From Mesostigma viride (Eukaryota; Streptophyta; Mesostigmatophyceae; Mesostigmatales; Mesostigmataceae), in assembly GCA_009746045.1 (NCBI GenBank), contig RPFO01000231.1:1363340-1427339 (forward strand): a stretch of DNA of 64,000 nt. Reading direction: 5' to 3'. How positions within the stretch are numbered: position 1 is the first letter of the stretch; each line of letters opens with the position of its first letter. Made by a program: the position numbers and the translations under genes. The notes under the pieces are model-generated. The model was not told the DNA's origin. It searched no databases and worked only from the letters and a program-made list of their open reading frames with translations. This document shows positions 61,001 to 64,000 of the stretch, one piece after another.

Positions 61001-63652
61001 TAGCCGACGTTGGATCTTTGTTTAAAGTTTTTGCATCTGCGGCTGTAGTGGTACGGTCAGTAGAAAAAGGTCCAGTTTTTTGGGAAACTTCAACCGGCGA
61101 GTAGACCATCAACCGAATTTCCAGCAAACGGCTAGTTGAATTTCCAGCAAACGGCTAGTTGTATTTTCTGCAAACGGCTAGTTGTATTTTCTTCAAACGG
61201 CTAGTTGAATTTCCAGCAAACGGCTAGTATGCGCCGAAGCCCAGATTCCCAGATTCGCTGTCAAGCCTGCGTCCAGGTCCGCACTCCGGCTCGCCCGTCA
61301 CGAAGGTGTCATCCTACCCTATAGCGAAGCTTCGGAAGCGAAGCCATAAGATTAAAAAAAATACCCTACCCTGCCCACCCGCACCTGTCCATGGAATATG
61401 TGCTACATGTCCTCCCAACGGAATTTAATTTAACGTGAAAGTTACAACGCACATTACTTTAGGTAACTTAAAGTGTTTATTTTTTTAATGTCATATGCAA
61501 AGCACCTACTGTCAAGGAGTTCATGACCATCCTTCTCCAACTTCACCAAGAGATAGGGCAGGGGCATCTGCTTGGGTGGTTATTCGCTCCTAACGGGGGG
61601 GGGGGGGGGGCGGCGTGGCGTGGCGCGGCGCGGCGGGGTGGCGGGGTGGGGTGGTCATTGCCGAATACTAACTAGATGTTCTTCCGAAAATGGGCTCCGA
61701 CGACGAAAGTTTTAACGTGAAAGTTACAACGCACGTTACTTGATATGGTTGGATTATATGGTTGCCAGTAGACCTGCAATAATTCAACGAGCTGACAGTG
61801 CTGCGTTTACTGTTGCCGCTATTCAAGTATTTTCGTCCTGAACACCTCCATGCTTACCAGCACTGCCATGAGCAGGTTCTGCAGCACATACACACACCGC
61901 ACACACCGCACACTGTCATCCTGTCCGTATGCAGGAGCATACATCAGAGCAGGGGATGACATAAGGTCCCATCCTCCCATCCCTGAGTAATCGGTGGTCC
62001 TGCTCATACTGTGTGCACTCTTTGTCACTACCCGGCAGGAACTTGGGTACCAACCAGCTGTCTGGCTCGATCCCACCGGAGCTGGGGTCTCTATCCAGCC
62101 TGGCCGGCCTGTAAGGGTCATGTCAACTTCAATCCTGTTTGCAATCAGTTTGATTTTATATTATGTCATCAAGTGTTTGCGATGGTTGCTGCATGATATC
62201 AACGACCATTTTTCTCTGGAACCATAAACATGCAATGGCTGCTCTAGTTTGTGCTTGAAATGAAATGTTAACCAGAACAGTAGGCAGCACCAAGGTGTCC
62301 AGCTGGAAAAGCCCAACAGCCTCATCTGGACCTGCAATAATTCAACGAGCTGCATGGCTGCGTTTACTGTTGCCGCTAAGTATAGTGTTTTCGTCCTGAA
62401 CACCTCCATGCATACCAGCACTGCCATGAGCAGGTCCTGGAGCATATACACATGGAGCGCCCATATGCTGTCCGTGTGCAGGAGCATACATCAGAGCAAA
62501 GGATGGCATAGGGTCCCATCCTCCCGTCTTCGAGTAATCTGTCTTAAAATACCGTGGTTTGCACCTTTTTCACTTCCCGGCAGGAACCTGGATACTAACC
62601 AGCTGTCTGGCTCGATCCCACGGGAGCTGGGGTCTCTATCCAGTCTGGCAGACCTGTAAGGGTCTAGTCTACCCCAATCCTGTTTGCAATCAGTTTATTT
62701 TATAGGATATCATCAAGTGCTTGCGATAGTTGCTGCATGATAACGACGACCATTTTTCTCTCGAACCATGAAGTGCAATGGCTGCTCTATTTGGTGCTTG
62801 AAATATAATGGTAAGCATAACAATAGGCAGCACCACGTTGTCCAGCTGCAGAAGCCCACCAGCCTAAACGGGCTGCAATAATTCAACGAGCTGACAGTGC
62901 TGCGTTTACTGTTGCCGCTATGTATTGTGTTTTTGTGCTGAACACCTCTAATAATACCAGCACTCTGTGCCATAAGCAGGTCCTGGTGCACATACACACA
63001 CCGCCCACATCCTGTCCATGTGCAGGACCATACATCAGAGCAGGGGATGACATAAGGTTCCATCCTCCCATCCCTGCGTAATCCGTGGTCCTGCTCATGT
63101 ACTGTGTGCACTTTTGTCATTGCTCGGCAGGAACCTGGGTACCAACCAGCTGTCTGGCTCGATCCCACGGGAGCTGGGGTCTCTATCCAGTCTGGCAGAC
63201 CTGTAAGGGCCCTGTCAGCCCCAATCTTGTTTGCAATCAGTCAAATTTTATATGACGTCATCAAATGCTTGCGATAATTGCCGCATTGCCTTATATGGTT
63301 GGATTATATGGTTGCCAGTAAACCTGCAATAATTCAACGAGCTGACATTGCTGCGTTTACTGTCGCCGCTAATCAAATTTTTGGTCCTGAACACCTCCAT
63401 GCTTACCAGCATTGCCACGAGCAGGTCCTGCAGCACATACACACACCGCACACACCGCACACATCCTGTCCATGTGCAGGACCATAGATGACAGCAGGGG
63501 ATAACATAGGGTCCCATCCTCCCGTCTCTTACAATCTCTGTGGTCCTGCACATACGTGCACTATTGTCCTTGCTCGGCAGGAACCTGGATACCAACAAGC
63601 TGTCTGGCACGATCCCACCGGAGCTGGGGTCTCTATCCAGTCTGGCTGACCT
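18884..63652 (+). CDS. LRR ectodomain module 3: N-cap plus at least 61 LRR exons, 3' end outside window
   Basis: N-cap exon 18,884-19,043 (160 nt; LLAMKDGF, SSWD, CDFAYVVCN, VIGLNLGG), first LRR exon 19,529-19,588 (LSLHGTLDSAVGSLTQLQSL), then 60 intact 72-nt LRR exons listed in the block entries below, from 21,601 to 63,652. If all were included the visible part would encode about 1,513 residues; the longest plant LRR receptors I know of have about 30 repeats. Each exon begins and ends in phase 2, so any subset can be joined without changing frame. The core NQLSGTIP is nearly invariant. Residues before the Asn (xLxxN) and after the Pro vary. The units are tandem duplicates with conserved introns. 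No C-cap exon is seen before 64,000. Whether all exons are used in one transcript cannot be told from DNA. Confidence 0.75.
19073..19105 (+). repeat. Short G-rich tandem tract in the first intron of module 3
   Basis: About four GGGAGGGC-type units lie at the position where module 2 carries its expanded minisatellite. This looks like the unexpanded state of the same tract. A short GGTTGGTT run follows near 19,130-19,156. Confidence 0.7.
19589..21600 (+). other. Long second intron of module 3
   Basis: No LRR exon is found here. The first part parallels module 2 intron 2, 20,140-20,370 parallels the start of the window, and from about 21,060 the sequence becomes standard repeat-unit intron. A possible SINE lies at about 20,440-20,585. 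Confidence 0.55.
20440..20585 (-). mobile_element. Possible tRNA-derived SINE fragment
   Basis: Read on the minus strand it contains GTGCAGTGGTTAGTGCTA followed by AACCTAAGGAATC. This resembles the D-arm/A-box part of tRNA-derived SINEs. The ends are not defined and no second copy is seen in the window. Confidence 0.25.
21601..26373 (+). CDS. LRR exon block a of module 3 (9 intact exons)
   Basis: Intact 72-nt exons: 21,601-21,672, 22,144-22,215, 22,680-22,751, 23,164-23,235, 23,688-23,759, 24,206-24,277, 25,223-25,294, 25,766-25,837, 26,302-26,373. Each is preceded by a CAG acceptor and followed by GTAAG. Exons here are the most diverse of module 3 (for example xLxxN reads LYDSE, LYDNQ, LLDNE, LNTNQ), which suggests older units. 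One unit between 24,277 and 25,223 has lost its exon. Confidence 0.85.
24092..24172 (+). promoter_or_regulatory. Representative conserved hairpin upstream of a 3' splice site
   Basis: The left arm ATGTGCAGGACCA (24,092-24,104) and right arm TGGTCCTGCACAT (24,160-24,172) are exact complements, 13 bp, with a 55-base loop. The right arm ends 33 bases before exon 24,206. The same pair occurs, exact or with a few changes, in most units from module 1 to the window end. It is probably an RNA stem in the pre-mRNA affecting acceptor use. The function is inferred. Confidence 0.5.
24754..24759 (+). pseudogene. LRR unit that has lost its exon
   Basis: The acceptor CCCGGCAG and the first six exon bases (GAACTT) are followed directly by CTGTCCACTCCAATCCTG, which is the intron about 9 bases past the donor. 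About 66 exon bases and the donor are gone, so splicing must pass from exon 24,206 to exon 25,223 across about 945 bp. Because exons are phase-symmetric the frame is kept. Confidence 0.8.
26400..33890 (+). repeat. Dimeric higher-order repeat of LRR units (7 dimers, about 1.07 kb each), block b
   Basis: Two unit types alternate. Type A has acceptor CCTCGCAG and an exon reading NLGTNQLSGTIPPELGDLSS: 26,840-26,911, 27,907-27,978, 28,979-29,050, 30,050-30,121, 31,122-31,193, 32,202-32,273, 33,266-33,337. Type B has acceptor CCGGCAG or TTGGCAG and an exon reading NLGANQLSGTIPLELVSLSS: 27,388-27,459, 28,455-28,526, 29,526-29,597, 30,598-30,669, 31,678-31,749, 32,745-32,816, 33,809-33,880. The A-to-A spacing is 1064-1080 bp. 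Exons and introns are nearly identical between dimers, so amplification is recent. All 14 exons are intact. Confidence 0.9.
28867..28948 (+). promoter_or_regulatory. Wobble-preserved version of the pre-acceptor hairpin in a type A unit
   Basis: The left arm ATGTGCAGGGCCA (28,867-28,879) faces TGGTTCTGTACAT (28,936-28,948). Compared with the exact version, three positions differ and all three become G-U pairs, so 13 of 13 positions still pair as RNA. The acceptor for exon 28,979 follows 30 bases later. This is better evidence for an RNA stem than simple copy identity would be. Confidence 0.5.
34331..44049 (+). CDS. LRR exon block c of module 3 (18 exons)
   Basis: Intact 72-nt exons start at 34,331, 34,864, 36,054, 36,575, 37,125, 37,670, 38,222, 38,773, 39,301, 39,906, 40,442, 40,979, 41,334, 41,883, 42,391, 42,910, 43,459 and 43,978; each ends 71 bases later at a GTAAG donor. 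Many read NLDTNQLSGTIPRELGSLSS; variants include VLDSN (36,054) and DLDTN (39,301, 42,910). The intron 41,051-41,333 is only 283 bases and lacks the mid part of the unit. The intron after 34,935 carries a 0.7-kb repeat. The last intron is invaded by the large retrotransposon. Confidence 0.88.
35055..35756 (+). mobile_element. 0.7-kb interspersed repeat, copy 2
   Basis: It starts GGTTTTCTCTTAATATAG and ends in CCACTTATTGTAAAAA next to CTAACCAG of the standard intron. It resembles copy 1 at 6300 and is almost the same as copy 3 at 53,426, with which it was duplicated. The left end resembles the A repeat of the tyrosine-recombinase element. There is no coding region. Confidence 0.6.
39533..39596. 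mobile_element. 64-bp TA-flanked insertion made of three consecutive hairpins
   Basis: The standard intron text ATGGTTACCAGAAC is split as ATGGTA...TACCAGAAC, so a TA is duplicated around 64 inserted bases. The insert holds a 12-bp perfect palindrome TCCTGCGCAGGA (39,533-39,544), arms GTGCGTC/GACGCAC (39,546-39,570), and arms GTAATAGCT/AGCTGTTAC with one G-T pair (39,576-39,596). It is probably a very small foldback or MITE. A second copy at 59,254 is in the duplicated segment. Confidence 0.65.
44198..44629 (+). repeat. Retrotransposon split direct repeat A1
   Basis: It starts CGTGGTTCTCTG and ends CCTCTTTTCTTTTC, where similarity to A2 stops. It contains an 18-bp palindrome centred on AAAGCTTT near 44,325 and a hairpin with arms CCGGCAG/CTGCCGG at 44,465-44,489. 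Both may be structural signals in the transcript or circle. Confidence 0.88.
44717..45763 (+). CDS. Retrotransposon ORF1, putative Gag-like protein (348 aa)
   Basis: This is the first open reading frame of the element, beginning ATG CCG AAG. The product is Ala/Gly-rich with an acidic run (EEEDQALPP, later DDEEDEEGE) and basic patches. I see no recognisable motif. Position and composition suggest the structural or nucleic-acid-binding protein expected as the first frame of such elements. Confidence 0.55.
   Translation: MPKGRKATGGQAARGEDGTPTPRAAAASHAPVAFSAKKKQLATLLAKCISPAEAVGAVEQVFGAEDWVTDASSWSSSQLKSVVQLLADHVDVGDVLDARDPNGTLVAKLLAVADLAADEEEDQALPPTTPAQRKMAKPKGAAKVSAGGGAVGKEMRARLATFVGAPPETENQDDEEDEEGEVAAEKFMQGLKAALGGMEGAGSHFKASKGVALPSRAKSVKYRVSERVLPGVLEDASDNGMGIRSWVMTVKPGNWRNMENRKIVMNIALAMDTLLKELGSAAGELVGMEYLMRVVAALLQVEGQGGGGGRWPATSCHWGRRLHCQPPRLSRQLSKLPSSWTSSARLNK
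45639..48893 (+). CDS. Retrotransposon ORF2: reverse transcriptase, RNase H, tyrosine recombinase
   Basis: One long frame of 1084 codons. The reverse transcriptase spans about 46.4-47.0 kb: KSDLVSYYYS is motif A, LAMGHSHAVALGE fits motif B, and SITIDDLVAS is the catalytic DD motif. RNase H spans about 47.4-47.9 kb, with VASDAS, INEKEVRA, LVDSTAA and PADGVSRG. An NPGP tetrapeptide lies at 47,952-47,963. The tyrosine recombinase spans about 48.0-48.85 kb, with HYLRISEALNL, IHGLRHGGAT and GRWLSSSTVAHYVG holding the Arg...His-x-x-Arg...Tyr set. The first 100 or so codons overlap ORF1 and may not be the natural start. Domain order matches the DIRS/PAT group. Confidence 0.88.
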   Translation: MEGGQPPPAIGGGGCTVSHPGCQGSSPNCHPLGQAQQGSTSREIESQRDRSLFPLPYPLRPAYTAWGRVRSARRRQRATRRHREYTLQCKVVRWLNWLWGGGQDPPPNPRGACSKGREEALARVKRHCTWHSRRVGGVATGQEQEGADAIYGKQNKYEQLRADAVSLPKAEVAGKARLLDLLAMRPSWREIYASEENCIKPAVVASAKYWNVPKPSRGCSMAEWGKLMSRAAGVGMVAFRERRPKWVDGCFGVAKGVGELRFIVNRKLGNLLWVDPPKILLPHLGILVEVYIKGWCYCAKSDLVSYYYSIEVPEWWWDYQGLPSVWSTSVGLAGPRRKVWPVLKVLAMGHSHAVALGEAIHEMVLYMTGALDPRRQVNYLSSAGELTLVRDECGQPLRLAIEYKEERAGELQIDLENPPAPMLSITIDDLVASNGRTCEAVNQLITRAIEEGYLPNNLVPSKEKTKMASLEGDELEALGVVHRRNGVLEPTVKQLNLVIAHTQAILTRGRATAEGLAAVLGRWLWLQMLSRSCLSIWQQCFKFISLQGWGQRSWVLWAGVREELECALALAPMLRVDRSAPLAREVVASDASTYGQGVVYATMEPGDVTELARAREVRGYPTLLIPSEVAYAGPRPLSARAQQAITSQQWRVGVRSRWRDPGMHINEKEVRAAVKGVERSARSLANRGKRVVRLVDSTAALGCLAKGRSSSHKLNKQCRRLCALTLATGSRSQWVWTPSALQPADGVSRGQSMATFLAGWVRDLTAEGIHPNPGPPAPVSYLPLLEGKVKPATLLAYRRGLDSLLTWWEAGGRADGSSSRADTLEETFCAYVAWAHFRGYSRQVCVNALMGLQLYYPGMVKRWDLARGVLAGWKTLVPPRAPPPIPWEAAFALASTMVMQGQRLAGLLVVIVFRHYLRISEALNLRVGHVRLQPDVRLGPAQRGALLLRSTKTSKGKTQSVVVEDVMSETILRHCIAGKHAWEAVFPFTYPQFRRIWQAASQALGVAQIFTIHGLRHGGATHDFLAGRSMGDIQGRGRWLSSSTVAHYVGLHRSLEVQLPEVILRAMAACPPRAWRAILKLPST
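48966..49103 (+). repeat. Retrotransposon split direct repeat B1
   Basis: 138 bp, from GGGTAAGGCTAGCC to TTAATAGAAT, repeated as B2. It contains TTTTAATAAAGAG, a possible polyadenylation signal (AATAAA). It directly abuts A2 with no spacer. Confidence 0.9.
49104..49697 (+). repeat. Retrotransposon right-end unit A2-x-B2 (594 bp)
   Basis: A2 is 49,104-49,534, a 25-bp spacer follows, and B2 is 49,560-49,697. This exact 594-bp arrangement also occurs alone at 4186-4779. The A2/B1 junction inside the element and the element ends share the same sequence context, as the split-repeat model of circular intermediates predicts. Confidence 0.9.
50017..55016 (+). CDS. LRR exon block d of module 3 (9 exons)
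   Basis: Intact 72-nt exons start at 50,017, 50,537, 51,084, 51,602, 52,147, 52,669, 53,198, 54,424 and 54,945. They resume the A/B-like mixture seen before the retrotransposon (NLGTN, NLGAN, GLGAN at 51,602), then from 53,198 follow the duplicated segment. All acceptors and GTAAG donors are in place. Confidence 0.87.
53426..54126 (+). mobile_element. 0.7-kb interspersed repeat, copy 3
   Basis: It is nearly identical to copy 2 at 35,055-35,756 and sits at the same place in the duplicated unit, so it was copied with the segment and did not insert independently. There is no coding region. Confidence 0.6.
55066..57522. mobile_element. Stowaway/mariner-like DNA transposon (2457 bp) with 27-bp perfect inverted repeats
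   Basis: The terminal inverted repeats at 55,066-55,092 and 57,496-57,522 are exact complements starting CTACCTCCGGGCCATTAAAA. They are flanked by TA on both sides (55,064-55,065 and 57,523-57,524). The uninterrupted sequence, with a single TATATGACATT, is present in the first duplication copy at about 37,237. A CTMCCTCCG-type end and TA duplication fit the plant mariner/Stowaway group. About 19 bp of the left end is repeated once just inside (about 55,099-55,119). Internal open frames are short and show no transposase I recognise, so it is probably non-autonomous or carries captured DNA. Confidence 0.85.
57948..63652 (+). CDS. LRR exon block e of module 3 (10 exons)
   Basis: Intact 72-nt exons start at 57,948, 58,503, 59,022, 59,627, 60,172, 60,722, 62,039, 62,584, 63,131 and 63,581. 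Most read NLDTNQLSGTIPRELGSLSS or NLGTNQLSGSIPRELGSLSS. The sequence after 63,652 is standard intron and the array evidently continues beyond the window. Confidence 0.87.
59254..59317. mobile_element. 64-bp triple-hairpin insertion, second copy
   Basis: It has the same sequence and position in the unit as 39,533-39,596, again between TA and TA. It was duplicated with the surrounding segment. Confidence 0.65.
61116..61230. repeat. Five-copy 23-bp tandem repeat
   Basis: The units share CAAACGGCTAGTTG with variable AATTTCCAG or TATTTTCTT starts, 23 bp each. It lies inside the 0.86-kb insertion and may be a subterminal binding-site array of that element. Confidence 0.85.
61595..61656 (+). repeat. 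G16 run followed by GGC/GGGGT-rich tract
   Basis: Sixteen G residues are followed by GCGGCGTGGCGTGGCGCGG and GGGGTGGCGGGGTGGGGTGG. It has strong G-quadruplex potential on the transcribed-sense strand of module 3. The run length may be affected by sequencing error. Confidence 0.8.
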
Positions 63653-64000
63653 GTAAGGGCGCTGTCAACCCCAATCCTGTTTGCAATCAGTTTGATTTTA
63701 TATGATGTCATCAAATGCTTGCGATGGTTGCCGCATGATATCAACGACCATTTTTCTCTGGAACCATAAACATGCAATGGCTGCTCTAGTTTGTGCTTGA
63801 AATGAAATGTTAACCAGAACAGTAGGCAGCACCATGTTGTCCAGCTGGAAAAGCCCACCAGCCTCATCTGGACCTGCAATAATTCAACGAGCTGACAGTG
63901 CTGCTTTTTTTGTTGCCACTAAATTAAGTGGTTTCGTCCTGAACAGCTCCATGCATACCAGCACTGCCATGAGCAGGTCCTGGAGCATATACACATACGG

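Larger units (their letters stand above)
60886..61744. mobile_element. 0.86-kb insertion with subterminal 21-bp inverted repeats
   Basis: The intron is split inside GCCTTATATGGTTGG, which is seen uninterrupted at about 63,288. Exact 21-bp inverted repeats beginning GGAGCCCATTTTCGGAAGAA lie at 60,891-60,911 and 61,678-61,698. They are 5 bp from the left edge but 46 bp from the right edge, so one element may be nested in another. A 31-bp direct repeat (TTTAACGTGAAAGTTACAAC...) occurs at 61,429 and 61,711. The insert also holds a 23-bp tandem array and a G-rich tract. No protein is recognised. Confidence 0.7.
52740..61860 (+). repeat. Second copy of a segmental duplication (first copy about 34,400-41,250)
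   Basis: Exons and introns match in order: 34,864/53,198, 36,054/54,424, 36,575/54,945, then 38,773/58,503, 39,301/59,022, 39,906/59,627, 40,442/60,172, 40,979/60,722. The offset is 18,370 on the left and about 19,720-19,743 on the right. The shift is explained by the 2457-bp TA-flanked insertion minus roughly two lost units. Both copies carry the 0.7-kb repeat and the 64-bp triple hairpin. Only the second has the 55.1-kb and 60.9-kb insertions, so those came later. Confidence 0.8.

Overview
The window is eukaryotic nuclear DNA, most likely from a green alga. The proteins are spelled in many short exons with GT-AG introns. The leucine-rich repeats (LRRs) are of the 24-residue plant type, with plant-type N- and C-terminal caps. 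The mobile elements fit the same picture: a PAT/kangaroo-like tyrosine-recombinase retrotransposon, a Stowaway/mariner-like element and a hAT element. Species cannot be named from the sequence alone.

Almost everything on the + strand belongs to one family of LRR ectodomain modules. I count 74 intact LRR exons of exactly 72 nt, each encoding one repeat of the form (L)xLxxNQLSGTIPxELGxLxxLxx(L) and each bounded by phase-2 introns. Module 1 (about 1-9.17 kb) lacks its start, has 8 LRR exons and ends in a cap exon with NNPLICG. Module 2 (12.19-17.86 kb) is complete: N-cap exon, one 60-nt LRR exon, six 72-nt LRR exons, C-cap exon. Module 3 (18.88 kb to beyond the end) has the same N-cap and first LRR exon, then at least 60 further LRR exons, and no C-cap before the window ends. 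The C-cap exons end in phase 1 and the N-cap exons begin in phase 1, so the modules could be separate genes or could be spliced into one very long protein.

The LRR exons sit in tandem units of about 520-560 bp whose introns are as recognisable as the exons. Nearly every intron carries an inverted repeat just upstream of its 3' splice site, with pairing kept by G-U changes in diverged copies, and three copies of a GGTCCTG heptamer facing one CAGGACC. Between 26.3 and 33.9 kb the units form a dimeric higher-order repeat of about 1.07 kb. The stretch 34.4-41.2 kb is duplicated at 52.7-61.8 kb. A set of near-identical, frame-neutral LRR cassettes with conserved intronic pairing elements is the most unusual thing here, and suggests (but does not prove) combinatorial exon use.

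Insertions interrupt introns, not the LRR exons: a SINE-like piece (1.45 kb), an unclassified 1.7-kb insert (2.36 kb), a solo 594-bp terminal unit of the retrotransposon (4.19 kb), a 0.6-0.7-kb repeat in three copies (6.3, 35.1, 53.4 kb), a whole-looking 5.5-kb tyrosine-recombinase retrotransposon (44.2-49.7 kb), a 2.46-kb TA-flanked element (55.1 kb), and a 0.86-kb insert with tandem repeats and a G16 run (60.9 kb). A 2.1-kb hAT element lies between modules 1 and 2. Undamaged paralogous copies of the target sites allow most of these boundaries to be set to the base.
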